Below, one piece after another: positions 23,564-35,204 of a stretch of DNA of 64,000 nucleotides. A program made the translations under genes and the position numbers. Below the pieces are notes generated by a model. The model made no database searches. It saw nothing but the letters and a program-made list of their open reading frames with translations, and was not told the DNA's origin. The DNA lies in the NCBI GenBank assembly GCA_032358165.1, contig JAALGY010000052.1:1860001-1924000 (forward strand), written 5' to 3'. This stretch comes from Diplosphaera chodatii. Lineage: Eukaryota; Chlorophyta; Trebouxiophyceae; Prasiolales; Stichococcaceae. Every line of letters begins with the position of its first letter. Position 1 is the stretch's first letter.

Positions 23564-24097
23564 CACTGGCATATGGACCACAGGGCAGCAGCTGCTGCTG
23601 GCGCTGCGGCAGCACATCACAACCGTGTATCAACTCCAGAGGGGCCGACTGCGAGCACTGGCTAGCATTCAACGGGGTCCTGGCTTGCGGCCTCGTCCTG
23701 CAACTGCCAGGCAGGATACAGCAGCAGCACGCCGTAGCAGGTCAGAAAGCTGACCTGTTTTGTGATTTCGCCAGCACCCTGTTGCCAGACTGATGGGTGA
23801 GGGTGCTTGGCTTGAGCATACTTGAAGCACGTTGCATGCCGGGCGTACGGTAATCAGCATGTTTGGGAGAATGTTGTACCATCTGCACGGTCCCTGTATT
23901 CTTGCAGGGCACTGGGCTATAAGGTATCATCATGCATGGGGTTGCAATCTGTGCAACAACTGCTGCCAACGACGACAACATGTGAACTGCGCTGCTCAGG
24001 CTGTGCCGACCTTCCCAAACCCACTCTGCTGATGCTGCAATGGCTGCCAACTGTACAATGGCTGGGTGTACATCAACCACATTCGGAGTTGCTTGCA
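23564..24097. other. Convergent 3' spacer
   Basis: Lies between the FHA gene stop (plus) and the SDR stop (minus). No coding block recognised. Confidence 0.5.
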
Positions 24098-25950
24098 TCA
24101 CTTGACTTGCTGAGTGGGCCGGATCAGAATGTCGTTGACCTGCAGACAGCACAAGCTTCCTTCGTACCATCCTGCAAGTACTGCGTGCACCTGGCTCATG
24201 CCCATCAAGCATGCTTGTGACCATGCAGATCACATCACCTCCATGTGGTCCGGCGCTGACAACAGCCACACAACCGCCTGCGCAATGTCCGCTGCCTGCA
24301 AGGGGGAGGCCACCAAGCTTGCAGCACACTCACTGCCAGGCCCGCGCTGATAAAGACGACAGTGACTGAGGCGACGTGCACTAACGCACCTGCAGGTAGT
24401 TGGCCTGGGAGTAGAACTTCTGGGCGCCCTCGGCATCGCCCGCCCGGCTGGCCTGGTAGAACTCGGTCTCCACGATGCCAGGGGAGATGCTGCTGACGCG
24501 CAGGTTCACCTTGCGCGCCCGCGCCTGCGGGTGACGAGACAACTGGTTGGTGCCGTGTAGCTCAGTGACCAGTGCTCGAGCGCTGTACAGCCGTCGCTTG
24601 AAGCTTGCCCTGCGCTGTCCCTACATACACCTCCTGCTATTTGAAATCTGCATATGTGAATGCACCGGCGTATGTTCTTTCACAGACCATGGGCCACTGC
24701 ACAGCGTCTCGCACCTCTTGCCGCAGGCCCTCTGTCAGCGCACGCAGCGCAAACTTGGTGGCAGAGTAGAACGCCCCGCCTCCTGCTCCATCAGGCACCC
24801 GGTGCCCGCTCATGGAGCTGATGTTGATGATGTGACCGAACTGTCCCCGACGCTCCATATCCTGCAAGTTTCAATGTACTTGAGCTTTCCACGAAGCCAG
24901 GGGTGCGCAGGAGCAACATGCACAGGCACTGAGGCCAGCAGATGCCCTTGCTATGGCCAACCATGTGGTGATCCGCCAGGATGTCACCACAGGACTGCCT
25001 ACTTAGCGCAGCAGGCGCAGGTCGCAGAGCAAGCACAGACCTGGATGGCCTCGCGCGTGCACATGCAGACGCCCAACACGTTGGTGGAGATCATCTCCAC
25101 CCAGGACGCGGTGGACCCGTCCCACAGCGCTGCATTGTTCCGCCCCAGCCCCGCGTTGTTGACCAGCACCTCGACGCCGGCCCCCGGCCACCGCTTGAGT
25201 ATGATCCGTGGCAGCGCCACCACCTCCGCCTCCTTCACATTGGACACGAATGATAGCATGCGCAGGCTGACCGGACCTTGTCTCATGCGAACGACAGAGT
25301 GACTGCTGCGGGGTCTTGACAACACTTGTAAGAAGTGGCTGTGTGTGTGTGTCCATCTTCAGCGTTATGCATCATGCTGTGCTGGTGCAGGTTGTACCTT
25401 GGTGATGTCGCAGACGATCGGCAGGAAGTCGGCGATGGGTACACCCTGTCCCACGAGGGCCTGCTGCAAGGCTTCCAGCCGCTCCCGCCGCCGTGCAACC
25501 GCCACCACGCGGATCCCTGCTGCTGCTAGAGTCTCGCATATAGCCCATCCGATGCCTGCTGAAGCTCCTGTTCAGGTATGAGCAAACCACCTAGGCGCTC
25601 GACCCAAAGACCCCATAAGCTTGCAAGCAAGATTTCGAAACATTTGGATTGTCTAGGCAGTGGGGCCCAGCTGCAGTTGCCGCACCCGTGACAAGTGCGA
25701 CTTTGCCTTTCCAGCGCTCAAGCCCTGCAGTCTGGATCTTTGGTGCCGCCGCTGCTGGCACTGGCTGTGCTGGCTCGGCGTCTGCCTCAGGGCCGCTGCT
25801 GCCAGAAGGTGGCGCTGCATCCGCAGGTGAAGCTGCCTGCGCATCCTGCTGCGGTGGCTCTGGCTGCGTTGCTGAAGCTGCCGGCTTTGCATCCGCCTGT
25901 GTGCTCTGCTGCGCAGGCTGCGCCTCCGGCTGCGCCTGACCCTCTGACCG
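24098..25950 (-). CDS. Short-chain dehydrogenase/reductase (classical SDR)
   Basis: NAD(P)-dependent oxidoreductase; substrate unknown. The exon 25950-25686 carries a Gln/Pro/Ala-rich leader and then [13 protein letters not shown]. The exon 25567-25398 completes the cofactor motif [10 protein letters not shown] and ends [10 protein letters not shown]. The next exon (about 25233-25041) has [20 protein letters not shown]. Then come [15 protein letters not shown] with the catalytic [20 protein letters not shown] (about 24850-24710), [20 protein letters not shown] (about 24520-24440), [18 protein letters not shown] (about 24310-24255) and a last exon [13 protein letters not shown] ending at 24098. 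NNAG, the Ser and the YxxxK triad are all present. The 5' end is open: the leader exon starts at a splice acceptor and no in-frame ATG precedes it, so a short first exon must lie between 25951 and the guanylate kinase stop at 26082. Confidence 0.9.
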
Positions 25951-26081
25951 CTGCAAGAACAGACAGCAAAGCTTGGGTTAGAGCTTCGGATGGTGCCAGC
26001 ACCAAGATGGTACTGCTCAGTGTTAATGTTTGTACGTGCATGCCAACTGCAGCAGCGAAAAGGTCAAGAGCACCGCAGATG

Positions 26082-27091
26082 CTATGCCACCTGTTGGGCT
26101 GGGGAGTCTTTCAGGGATCCGGGACCGGTCTCGCCCCCGAGCGCCCGGTCTGCAATCTGGCTGAGCTGGGCAAAGGCCTGCTCCACGCTGTCGTTGGGGA
26201 CCACGTGGTCGTACAGGCCCTTCTCCTCAATGCTGCACATGACACACACTGGCTCAATGGCACCTGATGCGGGCCACGGTCGTAGGTCTGCATTACACGT
26301 GCAGCGTGGCCAAAGCGGTGATTGGCAAACCGTACCTGGTCATCTCTTCCTGGGCATTTGTCAGCCGGCGTTGTATCTGCTCCTCGCTCTCCGTGCCGCG
26401 GCCACGCAGCCGCCGCTCCAACTCCTCCAGCGACGGCGGCGCCACGAAGACGAATATTGCCTTGAGGCCTGCACGCCGCACCTGCATCATGGAAGAGCGG
26501 TGTTTACACAGGCATCGCCCTGGACATCATTCCTTTGCGAAGTGTATGGGCAGGAGGAGCACTACTGTATCGGGCAGCATCAGCACCTGGCGTGCTCCCT
26601 GCACGTCGATGTCCAGGATGCAGCACTTGCCCTGTGCCGCCACATCCCGCACGGCTCGGATCGAGGTGCCATAGATGTTGTCGTGGACATGTGCAAACTC
26701 CAGGAACTGACCGTCCTCGATCTCCGCCTGCATCGTCTCTTTGTCCGTAAACCAGTAGTGCACGCCGTTCTGCAGCCAAATGCCAATCATGTCCACTTTG
26801 AACCCAGTGACATGCGCACGCAGCCATTCACGAGTATGAGGAGACGGTAGCTTCGTTGCTGCAGTGCCGTGTCGAAACAATATGGAAAAGAAGTTGCACC
26901 TTCTCGCCGTCTCGCGGCTTGCGGGTGGTGTGGCTGCAAGAGAAGCCAAAGCTGTCCGATCCACCCATCAATCGGTGAATCAAGGTGCCCTTGCCCACGC
27001 CAGATGGGCCGACGATGACCAGAGCTGAAGGCAGGCCAGTGTCCTCCTCCCCTCCCTCATCTGCTCGCTGAGTTGACTGTTCTTGCCCCAT
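26082..27091 (-). CDS. Guanylate kinase, 4 exons
   Basis: Phosphorylates GMP to GDP with ATP. Exons 27091-26900, 26769-26587, 26481-26336 and 26232-26082 join in phase to 223 aa, the normal eukaryotic length. The P-loop is [11 protein letters not shown], followed by the GMP-binding [50 protein letters not shown], the lid segment [17 protein letters not shown] and LYDHVVPND. The start ATG at 27091 gives a short hydrophilic N terminus ([14 protein letters not shown]) with no obvious transit peptide, suggesting the cytosolic form. The SDR gene follows on the same strand within about 130 bp. Confidence 0.95.
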
Positions 27092-27564
27092 TATCAAAAT
27101 ACGTGGGCTTCGATCTGGAAGGAACAAATCAAACTCTGGGTGCCGCACACTGCCGACAGCGCTGTCCCCGTATCTTGATGCAGTAACAGACCCACGCTAC
27201 CGATCTTGCGGCTCGAGACCTTCATATGCTGGTACTCACAGCGCAGCAGGCTGCAAAGCACATGGGACTCTATCTGCAGTCTGATTAGTGGTGTGCTTGA
27301 TGGTGTTTGGCTGCCATCAAACGAATTGCACTTGTCATTCACATGTTTTGAAGCACAGCCACTTGAAAGCTTTCGCACGGAGGCAGGCGTTGCAGAGGTG
27401 CAGAAATAGCGTTGATTGGTGGCGAGTGCATGCATGCATGCATGCATGCTGCAAGCCCGAAACGGTGGTAGCCACAAATTGAGGGCGTCACAGAGTTCCT
27501 CGAATTGTTAGTCCTCAATTTGCGTACCTTGATACGCAAGATACTGCCGCACATCAGCGGGATT
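27092..27564. other. Divergent intergenic region with TGCA tandem repeat
   Basis: Between guanylate kinase (minus) and the LYR/FMC1-like gene (plus); about 470 bp expected to contain both promoters. It includes the repeat at 27427-27449 listed separately. Confidence 0.5.
27427..27449. repeat. (TGCA)n self-complementary tetranucleotide repeat
   Basis: Nearly six perfect TGCA units in tandem. The unit is its own reverse complement, so the tract can fold on itself. It lies in a divergent promoter region. Confidence 0.95.
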
Positions 27565-28180
27565 ATGTCTGAGGCTCGTGCCGTGCTGCGGCAGCTGGTG
27601 CGAACCGTCGACGCCAACATCACGTCGAAGGCTGGAAACCCGCTGTGGCGACGTGCAGTGTTCGATGAATTCAGGTTGCGAATCTCACTCGTTTGTCTGC
27701 CCGCTGGCGAAGCACTCACTACTTGCACATGTCATGCCGGACCCTGCCAACAGGCACCACGCACCACCTCATGGCAGGCTCTCACTCAGTGGTGGACGAT
27801 GTCGATGACGCAGGCGGCATGCTGGAGAAGGCAGTGCTGGCACAGTCACCCGCCTGCTGCAGGAGGCACGTGATATAGCCTTCCACCTGAACAGCGTCCG
27901 GACACACAAGGTACCGGAAAGCGGGCAGCTTGTGGTTGAGGCGATGCTCAGCGGGATTCGTCTCACCATGGTTGCTTGGATCCCACAGCCAACATCAACA
28001 TACTGTGACAGCATGCTCGGATGCCTCTTTTGAAGGGTCTGTGTCGACATGTTATTCATGTACCTGCAGGAGCTGCTCTACTCCTACAACATTGGCGTTG
28101 ACCGACAGAAGCGGCAGCGTCAAAAGCTGAGCGACTCAGCACGCAGCGTGGGGCTGAGTTTACCCGATTGGACGAACTGA
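27565..28180 (+). CDS. LYR-family, FMC1-like mitochondrial ATP synthase assembly factor
   Basis: Exons 27565-27674, 27814-27910 and 28070-28180 join in phase to 105 aa, matching the small plant FMC1-like LYR proteins. Exon 1 has RAVLRQLVRTVDANITSK and NPLWRRAVFDEFR. Exon 2 has TRLLQEARDIAFHLNSVRTHK. Exon 3 has ELLYSYNIGVDRQKRQ and SARSVGLSLPDWTN followed by the stop. In FMC1-type proteins the C-terminal LLxSYNI...SVGLxLP block is characteristic; they help assemble the F1 sector in the mitochondrial matrix. A canonical LYR tripeptide is replaced here by LRQ in exon 1. The assignment rests on the C-terminal block. Confidence 0.8.
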
Positions 28181-28703
28181 ATGGGCCCAGAGGAGCTAGT
28201 GCTACCATCAACAGCCAATGTCCTCCAATTCTGGTATGCAAACGAAGAGTTCAGGTATGATCAATTGGACTACGTACGTTTGTGTCAGTGCACAGGCAGT
28301 ATTGATGCTGAATGACAAACAGCACTGTGTGATGTGGGAGGACATGCATGTCCACAGGTCGCTGTCTACAGGTGGCGTAGCAACCACACATGCTCCTGGA
28401 TCTAATGTTGATGGTGCCGAAGTCCTGAGCAGCACATGCCCAAGCGAGATCAGGGTTTGGGGGTGAAGAGAGTTTATGAGCGGTAGCTAGAGAAGTTGGC
28501 GGCCATTGAGTGTTAGTGAACAACACCTGCTCTAGCTCTGCATCAGCTGGCACTACTGTATGTGCAGGCAGCATTGATGCAAACCCAGCACTTAACACCT
28601 CGGCGATCTGTTGCTGCAGTCACATTGCTTACATATTGGCAAGCATGGCTTTGAAACTTCCTACAGAATACCACTGTACAGCTTGCATCCTACAGGCTGC
28701 ATC
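28181..28703. other. Convergent 3' spacer
   Basis: Between the FMC1-like stop (plus) and the thioredoxin-like stop (minus). No coding or RNA feature recognised. Confidence 0.5.
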
Positions 28704-30069
28704 TCAGGGTGTTGCAACGTCGTCTGCATCTGGCTGCTCAGGATGCAATGCCTTCTCGACTGCATTGCGCAGGTTGGTCTCGTTGATGCCAGAAAACTGA
28801 TCTACCTGCAAGACGCACACGACAGCAGTGGGAAGTGTTGTCATGCCCCAACATTCCAGCGACTTCAGTGCATCACCACTCAAAAACACTCGTGCTGTCC
28901 AGTCGACTTACCAGCTGGCCCTCACGGTACAGCCTGAAGTTGGGCGTCACCTGCAATGCAGGAATGCCGGCATCAGGGCCATGCAGTGGTGCAGCACTAC
29001 TACATCTCTCCAGCACCTAGATGAGCACAAGCCTCAAGGCAACGCACCCGAATGCTCATCGAAATCATGAGCTTCTGCAATGCAGCATCAATGCAGCATC
29101 ATATAGAGCTGTCAGCCCAGTGGACATATTGTCATGCTGGTGTCTGCAGTGCTGCCACTGCGCATGCTCTCGACCATGCGACATGTATTGCGGCACACAC
29201 CCGTGTCTCCTTTGTGTCATCGCCATAAATCTCAAGAAATGTCACATCTGGGTAGGCTTCAGCAAGGCGCTGGTACTTCCGTGTGAACATCTGTGCATTC
29301 AAGGCAGCAGTTGCTGAGTGGATGTGATGGAATGGACTGCAGTTTCACTTGCCATACAGGAACGCAAGCGCCACCCTCACCTTGCAAGGGCGACATGAGT
29401 GCGCCTTGCACATTAGGACTATTAAGTCAGACCCGTGGCTGGTCAGCTGCTCCTCAAACTCCTCTGGTGAACATACCTATGCAACATGGCAGAGTTGACT
29501 CGGTCAGTGCACCATCCCCATACCATCGTATGGCACCTGTGAATGCTTCATACGCTGCAGACGACTGCGAACACGACACGGAGACTTGCTTGATTACGCT
29601 GTGATCTCACCCTAGTGACACTGTTGCCAGAGGCCTCAGGTCCTGACGGCTCTTCTGCTGCTGTTGCTGATTCAGCAGGCGGCTCAGCAAGTGCGGCTGC
29701 AGACAGTGCCACGCCATGGCCACTGCCTGCAAAGGCGCTGCCGCAGCCGCCCAGCTCGGGGCCGCCCTCAATCCAGGACGCGCGGCTGCAGCCAGGCCAG
29801 CAGTCCAGCAGGTCCCTGGAAACGCTGCTGTGGCTTTGCCCCAAGACTGCGGATGGTGCTGTCATCCGCAACGCTCTCCGTGCCACGGGCATTCGCCGGG
29901 TGCCGGTGCATGAAGCTGACTGGCACGACCGACAGAGCCATGCCATCGTCTTGCGTGCTGATGTCTGCCTGTTCTGCATTTGCTGTATAGCCGCGTATTG
30001 GCCGCTCTGCCCACGCCCGGACGAATGTTGCAAGTGGCAAGTGCTGGGCACTTGAAAGCCGCTGTTCAT
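28704..30069 (-). CDS. Thioredoxin-like protein with CRPC active site, probably plastid-targeted, 6 exons
   Basis: Exons 30069-29611, 29476-29381, 29290-29201, 29074-29048, 28950-28912 and 28805-28704 join in phase to 270 aa. The first 150 residues, from MNSGFQVPSTCHLQHSS, are Ser/Ala/Arg-rich and lack a fold motif, consistent with a transit peptide plus linker. The thioredoxin domain follows: CSPEEFEEQLTSHGSDLIVL, the redox site MCKAHSCRPCK, RLAEAYPDVTFLEIYGDD, the cis-Pro segment VTPNFRLYREGQL and the C-terminal helix GINETNLRNAVEKALHPEQ. The active site is CRPC rather than CGPC. Exon 4 is only 27 nt (KLMISMSIR). The fold assignment is firm; plastid location is inferred from the N terminus. 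Divergent from the O-methyltransferase. Confidence 0.88.
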
Positions 30070-30661
30070 GAGCTGTAAAGTCAAATGTTTACTTGTCAAA
30101 GGTTGTTATTCTATGTGCTGCGTTCTCAACAAAGTTGTACAGGATCAGTTTGCACAGAGGCTCGACCCACACTGCAGAAACAGAGGTGGGCAAATGCGAG
30201 ACCAGAGGTAGGAAGGCAAGCACAATTCACGACAGCTCCACAGGTCGTAAAGGTAGCCTGTGACCTTCACCTCCAAAAAATGCAGACATGTCACTAGTGG
30301 TCAGATCTGCCCAGCATCTCCGCAGCTCCCCTGTCTCCCCAACACGAAAGCTGGATGCAGTATATGACCCAACACAACTGTGTTCGCGTTGCCAGCTGCA
30401 GGACATCGATGTGCAGTCGCTGATCATCATGCGCTGCAGCTTGCATGAAACGTGTTTGATGATCAGGTTGTAATGCCGTCTGCGCCTTGGGTGGATGGAT
30501 GATCAACAGCTAGCACCTTGGCAGTGTTGCACATGTTAGCATGATCGCCCGATTCGGAGCAGCAGGATGCTCCGCCAGGACATCGTCATGCATGAATCTG
30601 ACGACGTCAATCTCCCGGCAGAGGTGACGGCTGCGGTGCTGGTCAGCTGATCCGCACGCTG
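30070..30661. other. Divergent intergenic region with a short upstream ORF
   Basis: Between the thioredoxin-like gene (minus) and the O-methyltransferase (plus). A 27-codon frame starts at 30566 (MLRQDIVMHESDDVN) and ends before the next ATG at 30662. It could be a uORF in the O-methyltransferase leader or an alternative first exon. Confidence 0.4.
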
Positions 30662-32294
30662 ATGTCTGGCCGCTGTGCCCCTAGATCGACTGCGCAGGCG
30701 ATTGACGGTGAGACACCGCAAGACAACACCAACTGTCCTGACGAAGCACCTGTCGAAGCGCGCAGGTGCACATGTCAGGCGGCCGTACCGTTGCAGCCGG
30801 GCACCATGCCAGCAGCAGAGGACCCACCCAGGAAGGTGCCCATTGCCAAGCAGATGGACGATCGGCTCCACACGTACCTATTGCAGCACACTCGCGAGCC
30901 ACAGGTGCGACACTCTCCTGCCGCTGGCGCTGTTGCTCTTTCGGAGGTACATGGTGAAGCGTCTCCCTGCCTGTCACCACGCTCATCAGCCGATGTTGTC
31001 GCCAGGTGCTTGCTGACTTGCGGACTGAAACGGAGCGGGAGGTGCCTATTGGGGCGCGCATGTTGGTGCCACCAGAGCAGGGGGCCTTCATGGGCTTTTT
31101 GGTGCAGGTGTGCATCGACGCATTCCGGCTGCCAAGCTGCAGCATTTGCAGAAGACGTGCAGACTGACTGAACCATACCCAAGCCCTCACTACAACAACA
31201 CGACAATGTCGTCAATCAGTGAGTGCAGGCGCTTGGTGTGCGAAGAGCAATCGAAGTTGGCGTCTTCACAGGCTACTCTTCGACAGCCATTGCAATGGTA
31301 CGCTGCCTGCAGAGCTGCACCTCTTTGCACCATGCTGCTATAGATGTAGCTGGCATGTGGATCTGCTTAGTCGCATTGTCAAGATGCCAGTATGGCCAGC
31401 ATCCGTCCAGCTGTGCAACCCTGTCACGCAGGACAGGCCTTGCCAGATGACGGCATGCTGGTAGCGTGTGACCGAGATGCCAGGACAATGGAGATTGCAC
31501 GGCGGTGCTGGCAACAGGCTGGGGTCTCGCACAAGGCGCGCAGAGCGTCGAAGCATGCATGAAGGAGTCGATTCAGGCTGCAGATAAATATGACTGACGA
31601 GTTCATCAGAGTCTCTGTCCTTTCCCTAATTCATAGTTGTTCATGCACCAGATCAAGGAGCAGCTTGGGCAGGCCGCAGACACTCTGCAGCAGCTATTGG
31701 ATGCTGGGGAGGCAAACACCTACGATTTCGCATTTATTGGTGAGTGCGAGATTTCCAGGAAATCCATCATCAGACAAAGGACGTGAAATTGCCCAACGGT
31801 GTGCCGCCGTGCCAGCAGGCCTGCTGTAGCCAAAGTGGTCAAGCTAAATGACTTTCTGGAGGTGTTGATGCCAAGGCACTGTCTGCATGTAGATGCGGAC
31901 AAGAGGGCCACTGACGGCTACTACGAGATGCTGATGCGGCTGGTGCGGCCTGGTGGCGTGATTGCAGTGGACAATGTACTGTTTCGAGGGCGTGTTGCAG
32001 ACCCAGAGGTGCATGCACCGACTACCACCTGCAGACTTTTGCAGCCATATACGTGCAGATATACTTGTCATACATCTGAACAGCTAGAGTTGAGGTGGGA
32101 GCACGACCAGAAACACCTTGGAGCCAACCGCTGTGCCCTTGCAGGACACTGACCGGAAGGTGGTGGCGTTGCGCAATTTCAACGCCAAACTGCTGACAGA
32201 CGAACGCATCACACTCAGTATCGTGCCCGTGGGTGATGGCATGGCGCTTTGCCGCCGAAAGTCTGAGGGAGTCAGGGAGAGCTCCAAGCTGTAA
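30662..32294 (+). CDS. Cation-dependent O-methyltransferase (caffeoyl-CoA O-methyltransferase type), 7 exons
   Basis: SAM-dependent methylation of a catechol-like substrate with a divalent metal; the true algal substrate is unknown. Exons 30662-30904, 31006-31107, 31229-31297, 31437-31535, 31652-31739, 31893-32008 and 32145-32294 join in phase to 288 aa. Motifs: [30 protein letters not shown], the SAM site [42 protein letters not shown] with metal Asp, [20 protein letters not shown] with metal Asp-Asn and RGRVADPE; the end is [14 protein letters not shown]. The start could instead be the ATG at 30806 ([10 protein letters not shown]), giving 240 aa, closer to the plant family; the extra 48 residues do not look like a typical transit peptide. 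Intron 4 (31536-31651) appears to use a GC donor. Confidence 0.9.
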
Positions 32295-32581
32295 AGGCGG
32301 CAGTTCGTGAGTGCCCCATCGAGCAACTTCAGGCATCCTCACTGTCGGGCAATCAGGGAAGGTCTATGTAAGAGTACGTGATGCTCGGGTAGTGGAAATG
32401 TTGTGAATCAGCATCTCCTTGTATTCGAAAGCACACTTCACTTCCACCAACTATTAGACCAAATCCCTTGGATCCCACCAGAGCTGGAGCAACATGCATC
32501 TACAGCATTGTCAGTAATCAGATGTTCAACTGTGAATGTTCTCATAAGTAATCCCTCGTCTCGCATGCGCCAAGCCTGGTC

Positions 32582-35204
32582 CTAATTCTGGTACGGCACA
32601 GATGTCTCAGGGCTGTCGGCCTTGAGGTACTGGCTGGCCTGCTCCGCCATCATGATGCGCTGGAACTCATCGCCATCGATCTGCTCCTTCTCGAGCAGCA
32701 CATCGGCCACCTTGTGCAGCACGCCGATGTTGGTCTGGACGAGGTCCTTTGCCCGCCTGTAGGCACGGTCCACGATCTGCTTGATCTCCTCATCGATAAG
32801 GTTGTTGGTCGCATCCGAGCAGTCCGACGGCTGCCCCATCTGCTGCCCCACGAAGCTCTGGCCACCCTGCTGCGTCCATGCGACCTGGCCCAGCCGCTCG
32901 CTCATGCCCATCTGTGTGATCATCATCTTGGCCACACGTGCAACCTGCATGAAGTCGGAGGAGGCGCCAGTGGTGACGTCATCCTCGCCAAAGATGAGCT
33001 CCTCCGCCACACGGCCGCCCAGCGCCACTGACATCTGGTTCTCCAGGTAGGACTTCGAGTAGAGGCCGGACTCGAGGCGCTCCTCGGAGGGCGCGAAGAA
33101 GGTCAGGCCGCCCGCCTGGCCGCGCGGCACGATGCTGATCTTCTGCACCGGGTCGTACTCCGGCATCAGAGCGCCCACCAGCGCGTGGCCCGCCTCGTGG
33201 TAGGCGACGAGGCGCTTCTTGGGCTCCGACACCACTGCGCCCTTCTTCTCGGGGCCGGCCACGATGCGCTCCAGGGCATCTGCAATCTCCTCCTTGGAGA
33301 CCTCCTTCAGGTTGCGCCTCGCTGCCAGGATGGCTGCCTCGTTCATCAGGTTCTGGATGTCAGCGCCCGTGAAGCCTGGAGTGCGGCGGGCAATCTTCTC
33401 AAAGTCCACATCCTTCGACAGGGTCTTGCCCCGCGAGTGCACCTTCAGGATGGCGATGCGGCCCTGCACATCTGGACGGTCCACGGTGACCTGCCGGTCA
33501 AACCGACCTGGCCGCAGCAGCGCCTGATCCAGCACATCTGGCCTGTTGGTTGCCGCAATGACGATGACGCCCGTGTTGCCCTCGAAGCCGTCCATCTCCG
33601 TCAGCAGCTGGTTGATGGTCTGCTCCCGCTCGTCATTGCCACCGCCCATGCCGGCGCCACGCTGCCGCCCCACCGCATCAATCTCGTCAATGAACACGAT
33701 ACATGGCGCCTTGGCCTTTGCCTTCTCGAACAGGTCGCGCACACGCGACGCACCCACGCCCACAAACAGCTCCACGAACTCCGAGGCTGCGCACGAGAAG
33801 AAGGGCACGCCCGCCTCGCCGGCAATGGCCTTTGCCAGCAGAGTCTTACCCGTACCGGGTGGGCCGACCAGCAGGCAGCCCTTGGGGATCTTGGCGCCCA
33901 GGCTGGTGTACTTGTCAGGTGACTTGAGGAAGTCCACCACCTCTGTCAGCTCCAGCTTTGCGCCATCGCAGCCCGCAACATCATCAAAGGTGATGCCAGT
34001 CTCAGGCGTCTCCTGGAACTTGGACTTGTTCTTGCCAAACTCCATGGGGCCACCCATACCGCCGAATGGGCCGCCCATGCCGCCGCCCTGTCCCGGGCCA
34101 CCCTGGCCGCCAGCGCCGCGGAACAGGAAGAACAGGCCCGCGAATGCAATCAGAGGGAAGAGCAGGTTGCCGAGCAACGCCACATAGTTGCCCTGCTGCT
34201 GCTCGCCCTCTGACACCGAGATGTCCACGCCATTCTTGGCGAGGATGTCGACCAGGTCGGGGTCATTGGGGAGCACCACCAGTGCACGCCGACCGTCGAC
34301 TGCTGTAAGCTGGAGCTGGGTGCCATCCTTGGCGAAGCGCACGCGCTCAACCTTGCCGCGCTGCACTGCCTCAATGAACTCAGAGTAGCGCCACTGGTTG
34401 CCCTCTGGCAGGCCCGATGAGTCGCTCTTGACCGCAGGCGCGTTCTCGGCCTTGCTGCCCTGGAAGTCCATGGTCTGCGGCGAGCCGGACTGCTGTGTCT
34501 GCGTGGGGGCGCCGGACTGGGGCTGCTGCGGCTGCTGGAAGAAGTCCGCCGCTGCTGCGGGGCTGCCGGCAGCCAGTGCCGCGCACAGGGCGGCCACACT
34601 GGCAGCGGGCACCCGCTGCACGATGTGGTGCGCCAGCTGCTCGCTCTGCAGAGCGATAACAGGATGCCTAATGGTGATGATTCAGTCACCAATGGTCGAC
34701 ATGGTGCCTGCTGTCCACTGCAGGCGCATAATCAGGAAAGGCCACTCCAGCTACACCGAGACCATCGACGGCAGTGAAGCCGTGAACTCTGCCTCGGAAG
34801 CCGTGATGACACAGCTAAACAGCCTACGCATGTCATGGACAGCAGTGCACAGGCCGACTTGCACATCATGCATGCACAGCAATCACCAACACTGCTGCTA
34901 GCTACAGCGGCGAGTCCCAGCAGCTCTGCAGCTGCACATGTCGATGGATGACATGATAGCGCAATTTGCTACGGTCACGCAGCCGCTGCAGGCACCGAGC
35001 GCCCCGAGATACAGACCACGGTGACAAGCTTATCAGTGGCACCTGCTGCTTGGCGCTTGTGAACGTGTGCTTGCCGCGCGTGGCCTGCGGCATCGCACGC
35101 ATCACACGGGCCTTCAGCTTGTCCGCATGGCGGGCCTGGAAGCGGCGTGCCGACCGGTTCAGCGGCACGGCCGTGGAGCCAGCAGCAAGCGTGGGAGCCT
35201 GCAT
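32582..35204 (-). CDS. FTSH1: Chloroplast (thylakoid) FtsH protease, type A (FtsH1/5-like), 2 exons
   Basis: Membrane AAA+ zinc metalloprotease of the thylakoid FtsH complex, which degrades photodamaged PSII D1. Exon 1 (35204-35043) encodes a transit peptide beginning [21 protein letters not shown]; exon 2 (34645-32582) encodes the rest, 741 aa in all. After a lumen-targeting-like [16 protein letters not shown] come the lumenal domain, a membrane helix ([16 protein letters not shown]), a Gly-rich linker, Walker A GPPGTGKT, Walker [16 protein letters not shown], the [22 protein letters not shown] and the zinc site [11 protein letters not shown]. The C-terminal [20 protein letters not shown] matches type A (FtsH1/5) rather than type B (FtsH2/8). 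Exon 2 is unusually long for this window. The coding frame continues upstream of 34621, so no start lies there. Confidence 0.96.

Noticed and set aside
33185..33922. 245-codon plus-strand frame
   Set aside because: It is the antisense shadow of the FtsH AAA domain.
34150..34692. Several open frames antisense or alternate to FtsH, and an apparent gene start at 34621
   Set aside because: The FtsH frame is unmistakable, the others are shadows of GC-rich codons, and the base triplet at 34621 is GTG inside an exon that extends to the acceptor at 34645.
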